A DNA stretch of 64,000 bases from Ctena decussata (Eukaryota; Mollusca; Bivalvia; Lucinida; Lucinidae): NCBI GenBank assembly GCA_963989385.1, contig OZ022511.1, positions 30,870,503 to 30,934,502 of the forward strand, in the 5' to 3' direction. Under the pieces are notes generated by a model. That model was given only the letters and a program-made list of their open reading frames with translations. It was not told where the DNA came from and did not search any database. Below are positions 38,283 through 47,233 of this stretch, one piece after another (positions within the stretch are counted from its first letter, which is position 1; each line of letters starts with the position of its first letter). A program made the translations under genes and the position numbers.

Positions 38283-40976
38283 CTATGACCTTTTGTCCTT
38301 GCAGGCCTTGCACTTGTACTTGTCTATTACCAGTGCATCCGTTGCAGTGATATTCACACAGGAACCATGATACCATTCGTCACAAAAGTCACACTGGATC
38401 ATGAATCGACCACTGTACGGTTTCCTGCAAACACAGTATTCTTTCTGGTCATCTTCCTCATCCTGATCCTGAACTATTTCTTTGGAATTTCTGAATTTTG
38501 TAATCCAATCTGGCACTTTTCTATCCTTACAAGGTATCATTCTGTCATGATTTACTACGAAGACTGCATTTCGTAACTTCACTCTGTAAAGGTATGCTGA
38601 CAGCTTCTTCACAATTAATGCTGGGCCCTTCCAAGGTGCAGTTAACTTCCGTGATTTACCTTTCACAGTCGCCGTGTCCAAGAGATAAACAACATCTCCT
38701 TCTGCATAAGGCGTTTGAAGTACGCGCAGATCGTAGTTGCGTTTCATTCTCTTAAGTGATGTTTTCAGGGTACTTCTAGCACAATCATGAGCACTCTTCA
38801 TTGTCTCCACCAGACCAGACACATATTCATTATAATCTTCATGTTTTTCTTTCACACCTGGAAACATGAGCTGTGCTGGGGTATTCACCTCTCTGCCCAA
38901 CATGAGCATATTCGGAGTAAACCCTGTACTTCTATTGACCGAGGCTCTAATGGCTCCTGCAATCTGTTGTACGTGCTGATCCCACCTATTCTGGGCTTTT
39001 CCAAGAAAACATCTGACTGCATCCATTAAAGTTCTATTGAAACGCTCTACCTGGCCATTTGCTGACGGTCTATACGGGGTAGTCCTTGCCTTGTGGATTT
39101 CTAGTGCCTTACACAGAGCTTCAAACAACTTACTCTCGAAGCTGCGGCCTTGCTCTGAAAATATCTGAAAGGGAAATCCAAACCGAGAGAAGAACTCATC
39201 TATCGCTGCTCTTGCAGTTACTTCTGCCTTCTGAGATGGTAATGGTATACATTCCACCCATTTCGTGAACTGATCTACCATCATAAGGCAATGCTCATTT
39301 CCTCGCTCTGTCTTGGGTAATGGTCCTATAAAATCGATGTGAACCCGTTCCACTGGGGCACCTGCTTGGTATTCTGTTAATGGTACCCTGCCATAGCACT
39401 TGTTTTTCTTGTTCTGGCTGCATATGGAACATGACAACACATAAGATTCGACATCTCGTGACAACCGAACCCAAAAGAATTTTTCCTTGAGCTTTGCCTT
39501 TGTCCGAGCGATTCCTTGATGAGCAGCTGATGGCATATCATGATGCCATGCCATTGCTTGGTCTTTCATGGTATCTGGAACTACAAGTTCCAAATCTCTG
39601 CTATCAGTCTTATGTCTGAAGAGAACCCCATCAACTAGCTGAAACATCTCTTTATTCACCCAGTAGTACTTGGCCTCTGGACTGGAAATGAATAGCTTTC
39701 CCTCCTCTGGCATCTCTTTCTTGGTAAGCCACTGGATTATAATTTTCAGATCTTTATCTTTCCTCTGCTCTGTTTTTAGGTCATCGAAAGTGAACCCCCA
39801 ACATGAAGGTTGTTCCGACGATGCCTCTGGGATTACAGTAACAGTGCATGCACATATTTTGATGGCTTCTTTTCCTGTTCTGACAATGTCAAAATGTGCA
39901 TCACTTATCCCAATACAATCAGCATCAATTTCTTCCGACGAGTCCACGTCGTCTTGATCTTTAGTATTGGCTTTACTGCAATTCTGCTCAGGATTGAAAG
40001 GTATATCTGATCCGGAAAATACCTGATGTTGACAACCGGAGACCTTCCTTCCTGCATTTTCTGACTCCAAAGCCATATCACTCGGGTTTTTGCTGTCTTG
40101 CACGGTCTCACTCTGCTGTTTATCACCAGTTATGTTTGCAACTGTACCAGATAACGGACCCGCCAGACTTACTGCTTCATCTACGTCTCTGGTAAAGTTA
40201 CCCCACTGTTGATCTGCACGCAAACAGTAATGACATCCTCCACATGGCAAATCTGTTGGCTTGATACCTGCTATGTAGGAAGGACAAGGAGTGAGATTAT
40301 CAGGTTTCCTTGAAAGAGCATCTGCATTCTTATGCCTGATTCCAGGTCTGTATTGAACAACCATATTATACTGTGATAACTCTTCCATCCATCGTGCCAG
40401 CTGACCTTGTGGATCTTTAAACTTTAACAACCATGTCAAACTAGAGTGATCCGTCCTGACTGTGAAGATTCTACCCAATAAGTAATGTCGAAACTGTCTG
40501 GTGAATCCAACGATGCTTAGAAGTTCCTTCCTCGTAGTACAATACTTCTTCTGTTCTGGGGTTAAAGTGAAACTGCTATAAGCAATTACTCTTTCTTCCC
40601 CATCATGCACTTGAATAAGTTCTGCCCCTATGGCAACATCTGAAGCATCTGTATCCAATATAAAAGGATCTTGACTATTGGGTAGACCTAAAACTGGTGG
40701 GGCAATTAAAGCTTCCTTCAACAACTCAAATGCTAATTGTTCTTCATCACCCCATTTGTACTTATTTTTTCCTGTTAGGCGGTACAATGGTTGTGCCTTG
40801 TCTGCGAAATTCTTGATAAAAGATCTGTGGTAATTTGCAAATCCTAGAAATCTCTCTACCTCCTTGGATGATTGTGGAACTGGCCAATCAATAATGGACT
40901 TACTAAAACTTGCCAGTAAGCAGAGTTTGCATCTAGCTTCGAAAACCATACATTTCCCGCCAGAGTTTCCAGACAA
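38283..40976 (-). CDS. Gypsy Pol, 3' part: RNase H, integrase, PHD finger
   Basis: An 897-aa frame. It opens at the RT connection (EVERFLGFANYHRSFIKNFA), then RNase H (DTDASDVAIGAEL, TTRKELLSIV, VRTDHSSLTWLL, HKNADALSR). The integrase has an HHCC zinc site (WHHDMPSAAHQG ... CSICSQNKK), the first catalytic Asp (VHIDFIGPLP), SEQGRSFESKLF where SDQG is usual, and the Glu-bearing SANGQVERFNRTL. A GPY/F-type module (PWKGPALIVKKL) follows. The last ~50 residues are a C4HC3 PHD finger (YCVCRKP, MIQCDFCDEWYHGSCV, KCKAC) with the Trp common in H3K4me3-reading PHDs. The join to the upstream frame is a deletion of the RT palm, so the Met at 40976 is not a natural start. Confidence 0.93.
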   Translation of the reverse strand: MSGNSGGKCMVFEARCKLCLLASFSKSIIDWPVPQSSKEVERFLGFANYHRSFIKNFADKAQPLYRLTGKNKYKWGDEEQLAFELLKEALIAPPVLGLPNSQDPFILDTDASDVAIGAELIQVHDGEERVIAYSSFTLTPEQKKYCTTRKELLSIVGFTRQFRHYLLGRIFTVRTDHSSLTWLLKFKDPQGQLARWMEELSQYNMVVQYRPGIRHKNADALSRKPDNLTPCPSYIAGIKPTDLPCGGCHYCLRADQQWGNFTRDVDEAVSLAGPLSGTVANITGDKQQSETVQDSKNPSDMALESENAGRKVSGCQHQVFSGSDIPFNPEQNCSKANTKDQDDVDSSEEIDADCIGISDAHFDIVRTGKEAIKICACTVTVIPEASSEQPSCWGFTFDDLKTEQRKDKDLKIIIQWLTKKEMPEEGKLFISSPEAKYYWVNKEMFQLVDGVLFRHKTDSRDLELVVPDTMKDQAMAWHHDMPSAAHQGIARTKAKLKEKFFWVRLSRDVESYVLSCSICSQNKKNKCYGRVPLTEYQAGAPVERVHIDFIGPLPKTERGNEHCLMMVDQFTKWVECIPLPSQKAEVTARAAIDEFFSRFGFPFQIFSEQGRSFESKLFEALCKALEIHKARTTPYRPSANGQVERFNRTLMDAVRCFLGKAQNRWDQHVQQIAGAIRASVNRSTGFTPNMLMLGREVNTPAQLMFPGVKEKHEDYNEYVSGLVETMKSAHDCARSTLKTSLKRMKRNYDLRVLQTPYAEGDVVYLLDTATVKGKSRKLTAPWKGPALIVKKLSAYLYRVKLRNAVFVVNHDRMIPCKDRKVPDWITKFRNSKEIVQDQDEEDDQKEYCVCRKPYSGRFMIQCDFCDEWYHGSCVNITATDALVIDKYKCKACKDKRS

Positions 40977-42961
40977 TCTTCAATAATTGGTAAAGGGAAA
41001 GTATCTTTGACTGTCACCTCGTTGAGAGCTCTGTAATCAATACACCATCTTACAGAACCATCTCTCTTTCGTATGAGAACAGGTGTAGAAGCCCAGTCTG
41101 ACACTGATTCTTGTATCACTCCTGCATCTAATATCTTTTTGAGAAGCTCTTCTTCTTCATTTGCAAAGCAAGCTGGAGTTCTTCTCATGTGCTGTTTAAT
41201 TGGTTTAGCAGTCCCGGTATCGACTTTATGCTGAATTGCCGTAACTGTTCCCAAGTCAAAATCGTGCTTGGCAAAAACATCTTGATGGTCACAGAGAAGC
41301 CTTTTCAATTTCTGTTGTTGCTCTGCAGATAATTTTTCCAATGAAGATTCATAAAGCTGTTTAAGATGTTCTGGGATACCCTGTTCTATAAATTTGATTT
41401 CCTCTTCGAAAGAACTACACGTTCTTGGGTCCACTTGATCTTCTTCATATAATAGAGGATGACCCGGCTCTATGTTACTACAAGAAACATCTGACCGTAT
41501 CTCCTCTTCCTGAGAATTCACAGGATCTTCATTTACCAAAGAGATGTTTGGCCCTATGTTACTACAAGAAACATCTGACCCTATCTCCTCTTCCTGAACA
41601 GCAATGACTTCGTATGCATTACCTATCTGTACCCCTTTCTTTAGAGTCTTCAGTGAATCTGTAGAATTGACCAAACAGATAATCGGATCTGTCTCTGCCG
41701 AACAAACTGTCCTTGGCATCAATACTTTGAGCTGATCAACTGGTTCTATAAGGTAGTCTTCATGCATTTTTGCATTCAACTTGCATGATAAACGCACAAC
41801 AGAATTAGGTGGGACTGTAACTCTTTTCCGTACTGATACTCTTGCAACCGTCAATCTACCATCCTTGAAGCTTGTGGTAATTGGGACTCTTTCTCCATTC
41901 AGAACTAATGTATCAGTTTGCATGTCCAAACATACACCCAGATGGTGTAAAAGATCATGTCCCAATAACATATCATCACCAATGGAGGCAACATACACTC
42001 TTTCACTGAAACTTTGGTTGCCAAGCTTCATCTTTAATGGCTGAATGATAAATCCTTTCAACACAGTATCATTGTCTGCCATTTGTAAATCGACGTTCTT
42101 GATTTTAGCAGGAGCTTTTACCAATTTCTCATATACCTTCGCTGAAAGAATGGTAATTTCAGCACCAGAGTCAATTCTAGCTTTAATGTTTCTATTTCCC
42201 ACCTTTAATTCCACAAAAGAAGAACCAGCTTTCACCTGATGAACACAAACCTTTTCTTCCCCTTTTTCCTTTTGAAATGTTTCAGCTGTTTTAGTACTAC
42301 AAGTACTTCTATCAGTTGAAATATCTCTATCTTTTATCTGTTCTGACGACTTCTTTTCCAGCTTAGTTGTGACGTTGGCCTCTGCTCTTACCACATTGTC
42401 GTGATCTGGAATCTCAACCTCTTCAACATCCATAGAACTACAAGCCCTATTAGTGTTATGACTCTGTGGGGATTGCTGAGATTTGGAGTTCTTTCTCATC
42501 TGTGGACCAACTTTTTGGCTGTTCTTTTTCTTCAAATGTTGTTTATCGTTCTCGACATTTCCCTTTTGACCTTTCACTACTTTATAAATTGACGAGCAAT
42601 ATGCCCTGCCAATTTCTTCAGTATGTGTAGGTTGATTAGGTTTCTGTTTATCATGTTGTGCATTACTCTCGATGTTTCTCTTTCTATCCTCTACTACTTC
42701 AGAAATCGACGAGCAACATGCCCTGCCAATTTCTTCAGTATGTGTAGGTTGATCAGGTTTCTGTTTATCATTCAGGTGACCAGCTATCTCTACTGCTTTT
42801 GGCCGGGATGTGTGGTCTTCCCATCCCGACCTTGGTCGTTTAAATTTTCTGTCTTTGCCTTCTTTTTTTAAGCCATGCTGTGTACGCTCTACAATCTTTT
42901 TTGGCGTGCCCGAATCTATGGCAGAAAAAACATTGTATTGCTTTCTTCTTCTTAGCATCAC
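40856..42961 (-). CDS. Gypsy Pol, 5' part: protease and truncated reverse transcriptase
   Basis: A 701-aa frame overlapping the Gag end by 122 nt in the +1 frame, so expression would need frameshifting or re-initiation. The N-terminal third is low-complexity, with a duplicated ~46-aa segment (KQKPDQPTHTEEIGRACCSS and its copy). The aspartic protease has IDSGAEITILS near residue 263 and LLGHDLLHHLG further on. The RT begins with TPACFANEEEELLKKILDAG, PVLIRKRDGSVRWCIDYRAL and WFSKLDANSAYWQV. After that the frame runs into non-homologous residues and a stop. The YxDD box and most of the palm are absent. Confidence 0.92.
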   Translation of the reverse strand: MMLRRRKQYNVFSAIDSGTPKKIVERTQHGLKKEGKDRKFKRPRSGWEDHTSRPKAVEIAGHLNDKQKPDQPTHTEEIGRACCSSISEVVEDRKRNIESNAQHDKQKPNQPTHTEEIGRAYCSSIYKVVKGQKGNVENDKQHLKKKNSQKVGPQMRKNSKSQQSPQSHNTNRACSSMDVEEVEIPDHDNVVRAEANVTTKLEKKSSEQIKDRDISTDRSTCSTKTAETFQKEKGEEKVCVHQVKAGSSFVELKVGNRNIKARIDSGAEITILSAKVYEKLVKAPAKIKNVDLQMADNDTVLKGFIIQPLKMKLGNQSFSERVYVASIGDDMLLGHDLLHHLGVCLDMQTDTLVLNGERVPITTSFKDGRLTVARVSVRKRVTVPPNSVVRLSCKLNAKMHEDYLIEPVDQLKVLMPRTVCSAETDPIICLVNSTDSLKTLKKGVQIGNAYEVIAVQEEEIGSDVSCSNIGPNISLVNEDPVNSQEEEIRSDVSCSNIEPGHPLLYEEDQVDPRTCSSFEEEIKFIEQGIPEHLKQLYESSLEKLSAEQQQKLKRLLCDHQDVFAKHDFDLGTVTAIQHKVDTGTAKPIKQHMRRTPACFANEEEELLKKILDAGVIQESVSDWASTPVLIRKRDGSVRWCIDYRALNEVTVKDTFPLPIIEDCLETLAGNVWFSKLDANSAYWQVLVSPLLIGQFHNHPRR

Positions 42962-43973
42962 TATTCTGCTCTGTTTTGGCTAAAGAAGATTGAGAACTGT
43001 TTTGGGGGCCTGGTTGAAATTTTGCTGCAAAGTCCTTTAATGCTGAAGCAATAAGTCGCTCAATCCTAGCTTCTGATGGAGATTGCACAGCATTCACTGA
43101 AGCTTCATTTCCTTTCTTCGCCTTCTTCCAATCAACAGCTTGAGAAATGAATTGATGGTGTTTCACCAAATTTAGAGCCTCTTCCATACTTGAAGGGTGT
43201 TCAAAACAAGCATGCTTAGCAGCGTCTTTATAAATACAACCCTGACAGAATCTATTAATAGCTTCTTGCTTCAGATGTTCATCAGGCAAATCGACAAACG
43301 CTGATGTCGCCAATGTCATTACTCGATCGGCCCAATCTTCTAATGATTCATCTGGTTTCTGAGATGACTGACGAAACTTGGCCTTGGATGTTTCTGTTAG
43401 TTCTTTTACACCAAACCTAGCCTCCAATTTCTTTATAATTTTGCGGAACGAATATTTTTCAATATCAGTAGTTGTTATTGTGAAAAAATCAAGGGCTTTT
43501 CCTTCCAAACTCCACATTAAATAATCTTTGCTTTCAGCCTCTGACCATTTCATAACCTTTCTGTAACTATCAAATTTCTTTTTAAAGGATAACCAAGTAG
43601 ACTTGCCATCAAAACGCAAAGCTTTCGGGTGTTTTCGAGGATCTCCATGCTTGGAAGAATACCTAACTGCTGACGAATCTGTATCTGAGTCTGAATAAGA
43701 TGAATGATGTTTACGTGATCTTCTTTTTGTTTTCCGTGACCTTGACCTTCCTTTCGATTTATGTGACCTTGACCTTGAACGAGATCTTGACTGCGATTCT
43801 GAACTTGATGATGTATGACGGTTGTGTTTATATGTCTTTGATTTACTATGTTTGGATTTCACTCTCTTTTTATTGGAGGATCTTGAATGTGACCTTGATC
43901 GTGACCTTGATAAATTTGAACCAGATGATGAACGATGTTTGTGCTTGTTCACTTTGGATTTATCACATTTTTT
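42840..43973 (-). CDS. Gypsy Gag core and zinc knuckle
   Basis: Structural protein that packages element RNA. The frame follows the TGA at 43974-43976 in the same phase as the upstream ORF, so both belong to one Gag. The start is SR-rich. The Gag core follows (RFDGKSTWLSFKKKFDSYRK, WSLEGKALDFF, SLEDWADRVMTLA, INRFCQGC). Near the C-terminus a CCHC knuckle CFFCHRFGHAKKDC matches C-x2-C-x4-H-x4-C. The first ATG after the stop is at 43952. It overlaps the protease-RT frame by 122 nt. Confidence 0.9.
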   Translation of the reverse strand, partial: KKCDKSKVNKHKHRSSSGSNLSRSRSRSHSRSSNKKRVKSKHSKSKTYKHNRHTSSSSESQSRSRSRSRSHKSKGRSRSRKTKRRSRKHHSSYSDSDTDSSAVRYSSKHGDPRKHPKALRFDGKSTWLSFKKKFDSYRKVMKWSEAESKDYLMWSLEGKALDFFTITTTDIEKYSFRKIIKKLEARFGVKELTETSKAKFRQSSQKPDESLEDWADRVMTLATSAFVDLPDEHLKQEAINRFCQGCIYKDAAKHACFEHPSSMEEALNLVKHHQFISQAVDWKKAKKGNEASVNAVQSPSEARIERLIASALKDFAAKFQPGPQNSSQSSLAKTEQNSDAKKKKAIQCFFCHRFGHAKKDCRAYTAWLKKRRQRQKI

Positions 43974-45545
43974 TCACCTCTTTTTATGGGATCTAGAATG
44001 TGACCTTGATGATCTAGAATGTGACCTTGATGACGACCTTGAGGCTGACCTTGATGATGATTTTGTAGTTGATCTTGATTTTGATCTAGAATGTCTGTGT
44101 GTCTTTTTCTGAGATTTATTCTTCTTGGAGTCACTTTTCTTTAAACTACTTTTAACTGACCTTGACCTTGAAGATGACCTTGAGGAATCTCTTTCCTTGT
44201 TCTTGTCATTTTTTGAGTCTGATTTTTTTGAAGAACTTTTATCCTTTTTCTTGATAATTTTAGAATCTGATTTTTCAGAATGACTTTTTGATCTTGACCT
44301 TGAATATTTTTTAGACTTTCTCTTTTTATGTTTTGAATCAGATTTGGTAGAATGGTGATGAGATCTTGACCTTGAACCGGATCTAGAAGAACTAGGTGAT
44401 CTTTTTTCTTTTGACCTTGACCTTGAAGATTTCCTAGACTTCCTCTTCTTATGCTGCGAATGAGATCTGGAAATATGATGATGAGATCTTGATCTTGAAC
44501 CTGATCTAGAAGAACTAGGTGACCTTTTTTCTTTTGACCTTGACCTTGAAAATTTTCTAGATTTCCTCTTCTTATGCTTTGAATGAGATCTGGAAGAATG
44601 GTGATGAGATCTTGATCTTGAACCTGATCTAGAAGCACTAGATGACCTTTTTTCTTTTGACCTTGACCTTGAAGATTTTCTAGATTTCCTCTCCTTATGC
44701 TTTGAATGAGATTGAGAATGATGGTGATGAGATCTTGATCTTGAATCCGATCTGGAAGAATTTGATGATCTTTTTTCTTTTGACCTTAACCTATTAGTGG
44801 ATTCCTTAGTTGAATGTGATTTTGGCTGAGTCTCAACAGATTTAGTTGTCTCAGATACCCCATCTTCATTCTTTTTAAATTTACCAGATGACAGCTGATC
44901 TGCTGTAGATATACTGGGCTGATTTTGTCTGCTTGCTGCTAATTTTGTTCTGTCACTCACAGGGGGTTTCCTATCCTCATTATTTCGATGAAAAACTAGC
45001 CTAGAATCGGTTCTACAAGAACGCGATTCTTCTGGCTTATGGACACTAGAGGCTGTCGCTGACACAGCGAAGGGTTCTTGCTCTTTTGAAGCTGACCCAA
45101 ACATGGCAACACTTTCTTGAAATGGGTCAAATTCTGATGTTAACATCAATGGGCGCCAAACTTCTGGAGTTGGTTCTGGTGGTACATTCCAGTCTTCTGT
45201 CTTTAGCTCTGGTGGTGACCTTGAGCGTGACCTTGAGTGTGACCTTGACCTTCTTGCTCCCGCTTGATGCGCAAAGCTCACAAGTGGTTCCCATGAATCA
45301 GTCTTAGGTACTGATGGGAGACAACTAAGGTCTATCTCAAATGGGTTGTCTTTCTGTGGCACCGAAAAGTCAATCATATTGAGAGCTTCAGATGACAGAT
45401 TACCCCGAAGAGCCAAATTAAGCGCCTCCTTTTTTACAACTCCATAGATCTCTCTGAATTTGACAATGAGTTGCGCAACTTTGTCCCCAACTCCTGGGAT
45501 CTGTTTCAATTCCTCTGTAGTTGCAGTGTTGACATTCACCGACAT
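43974..45545 (-). CDS. Gypsy Gag N-terminal region: helix-hairpin-helix plus SR repeats
   Basis: ATG at 45545 is preferred over the open-frame start at 45626 because the conserved domain begins at once: NVNTATTEELKQIPGVGDKV, a ComEA-like helix-hairpin-helix that binds DNA non-specifically in its known relatives. The middle has two acidic/aromatic segments, then four or so repeats of ~41 aa rich in RS, HHH and KHKKRKSRK, resembling SR splicing-factor tails. The frame ends at a TGA (43974-43976) but stays open beyond it into the Gag core in the same phase, so the stop is probably a point mutation or a readthrough site. No close family assignment for the whole protein. Confidence 0.85.
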   Translation of the reverse strand: MSVNVNTATTEELKQIPGVGDKVAQLIVKFREIYGVVKKEALNLALRGNLSSEALNMIDFSVPQKDNPFEIDLSCLPSVPKTDSWEPLVSFAHQAGARRSRSHSRSRSRSPPELKTEDWNVPPEPTPEVWRPLMLTSEFDPFQESVAMFGSASKEQEPFAVSATASSVHKPEESRSCRTDSRLVFHRNNEDRKPPVSDRTKLAASRQNQPSISTADQLSSGKFKKNEDGVSETTKSVETQPKSHSTKESTNRLRSKEKRSSNSSRSDSRSRSHHHHSQSHSKHKERKSRKSSRSRSKEKRSSSASRSGSRSRSHHHSSRSHSKHKKRKSRKFSRSRSKEKRSPSSSRSGSRSRSHHHISRSHSQHKKRKSRKSSRSRSKEKRSPSSSRSGSRSRSHHHSTKSDSKHKKRKSKKYSRSRSKSHSEKSDSKIIKKKDKSSSKKSDSKNDKNKERDSSRSSSRSRSVKSSLKKSDSKKNKSQKKTHRHSRSKSRSTTKSSSRSASRSSSRSHSRSSRSHSRSHKKR

Positions 45546-45699
45546 GATGAAAGGCGTACAAGTGCAAGGAATATAATCGGGTATTTGCTTATGTGAATTT
45601 ACAAAACTCACACATACAAAATACACGACACTTGTTGTAAATAAAGTATACTGAATTTATTGCTGTTAGGATTGTAATGAGGTGATTTCTTATTTGAAC

Positions 45700-45995
45700 A
45701 ATCCAGTGTGTCTATAAGACTCCACAGGCAATAACTTTTAATCAAATAAATCACTCGTGTGTCTATAAGACTCGACAAGAAATCTTATTTGATTAATATT
45801 GTGTCTCTAATCAAATAAATCACTTGTGTGACTATAAGACTCCACAAGAAATCTTATTTGATTAATATTGTGTGTCTATAAGACTCCACAATAAATGACT
45901 TTCGGAATATCAAATAAATTACTCATGTGTCTACAAGACCCCATTAGAAATCTTATTTGCACAATCTCGTGTGTCTATAAGACTCAACAAGCAGA
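45700..45995 (-). repeat. six-copy hairpin repeat in the Gypsy leader
   Basis: GTGTCTATAAGACTCCACAA or close variants occur near 45708, 45760, 45829, 45873, 45925 and 45972. They are separated by related spacers (AATCTTATTTGATTAATATT, AATCAAATAAATCACT). Each contains GTCT-ATA-AGAC, a small inverted repeat. The array lies in the 5' untranslated region between the PBS and the Gag start. Confidence 0.88.
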
Positions 45996-45999
45996 GAAA

Positions 46000-46960
46000 T
46001 TCCCTGTTATGTTCCCTGTAAAACTGACCTCTATTAACCTTACGCCTCCTATCTAATTTCGACCTAGACTGAATAAATTTAGAATTTATAGGTCGAGACT
46101 TTCAAGGGTACTGTTTGCTATAGGGTAGAAGCTTGCAAGGGTGTCAATTTATTATACTTAGTAAAACAATTGAAGGATATTAAAATTCTATGATTATTTT
46201 TACTTAAAACAAGAATTTTACAAATTTCAATATGCATGCATTCAATAGTATCGGGTGTCTACAATTAAAAGCCTGTCCAATATAAGACACGCTTAAGTGG
46301 TTACAGTACAGTACCGCTCCAAATGGAATAACCCCTACATCACGAATTCACAAACATGCATATTTATCGCTATATTGTTGTTAATACCGATTTTAAGGAG
46401 TTGAATGGTTTACCATAAGGGGACCATCATTCCCACAAAACGTTAGTTACACAATAAAAGCATTTGAATTATTTCCAAATCTGAAGAATCAAGACTACTC
46501 CTACTCCCTGCCCTGGATATTCTTTAGTTTAGTTTTGATCAGCAGCAGAATAGTTGGCATCAGAATATTGTAACAGGCGCTTCCATGACCAGGCAAGCTG
46601 CCTATGTGAATTACTTGCGAAACAGCAGGTTTAAACTCAGTTTTAATTGTTAGTGATTTTTTGCAGTAGGGGGTCAGTACATTTGGAATGGTACCTTACA
46701 GTAACCACTGTAGCGTGACGTTAATTAATCCAGCCCATCAATTGCATATGCCCGGTACAAGTACATGCATGCACATTTAATTTGGTATATATTCTATTAA
46801 AAGTCACAAATATGATTAAAATTTAATATCCTTCAATTGTTTTACTAAGTATATTTTAAAACTGGCGACTAACTCCCTCCTTTGTGTTTCAAAAACACCG
46901 GACAAAAGTCAATAGGGAAACGTCGAAAAATAACAATTAACTGAATGCTTCTGCAGAAAT
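46000..46960 (-). other. Gypsy leader, no ORF
   Basis: The untranslated leader is about 1.4 kb including the hairpin array. Segments near 46150 and 46820 share AATTGAAGGATATTAAAATT/ACTTAGTA words in opposite orientation (TTGAAGGATATTAAA and TTTAATATCCTTCAA), giving a ~650-nt spaced inverted repeat. No coding potential. Confidence 0.6.
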
Positions 46961-46967
46961 TAGTTTT

Positions 46968-46979
46968 TCCTCGTCGCCA
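46968..46979 (-). promoter_or_regulatory. primer-binding site, probably tRNA-Ser
   Basis: One base inside the 5' LTR, the minus strand reads TGGCGACGAGGA. This is complementary to a tRNA 3' end TCCTCGTCGCCA, which I recognise from memory as that of eukaryotic tRNA-Ser(GCU). Its position and TGG start are as expected for minus-strand priming. Confidence 0.7.
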
Positions 46980-46980
46980 T

Positions 46981-47233
46981 TAAAGTATTCCTAACCCCGC
47001 TAAAATATACAGATCCCTTGTATTAGAAGGAAGGCAAGAGGGACAGGGAACTTACACCGCTTGCTGTCAAAAGCTTGGCCGGTTGAAAGAAACCGCCAAT
47101 CTGGGAGGAAGCACGGAACTGCGCATGTGCGGCGGAAGTACACTGATTACGCCCCTTGCCTACTTCTAGTACCACTAATCCCCGGTACTTACATCTGGAC
47201 CCGGGAGTCCGGCCAAGACGATGCTTCACTACA
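46981..47233 (-). repeat. 5' LTR of the Gypsy element
   Basis: 253 bp, ungapped match to 33453-33705 with six differences. It would carry the element promoter. Outside it the ATGA target copy and the last bases of the outer Harbinger-like element (CTCGTCCC, then TAA at 47246-47248) follow. Confidence 0.95.

Larger units (their letters stand above)
33453..47233 (-). mobile_element. Ty3/Gypsy LTR retrotransposon carrying a TatD-nuclease ORF, 13.78 kb
   Basis: Two 253-bp LTRs flank an internal region holding gag, pro, rt, rnh, int and an extra ORF in one orientation. The protease-RT-RNaseH-integrase order defines the Ty3/Gypsy group. ATGA lies outside both ends (33449-33452 and 47234-47237), giving a 4-bp target duplication (5 bp if one LTR base is reassigned). 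The insertion lies in the right TIR of a Harbinger-like element. LTR identity is 247/253, so the copy is moderately young. It is non-functional by itself because the RT palm is deleted. Length is well above a typical 5-7 kb Gypsy element owing to the long leader, SR-rich Gag, third ORF and 3' hairpin array. Confidence 0.95.

Noticed and set aside
44141..44638. 165-residue ORF in another frame of the SR region
   Set aside because: It is a shadow of the SR-rich Gag coding repeats, with a highly repetitive peptide.
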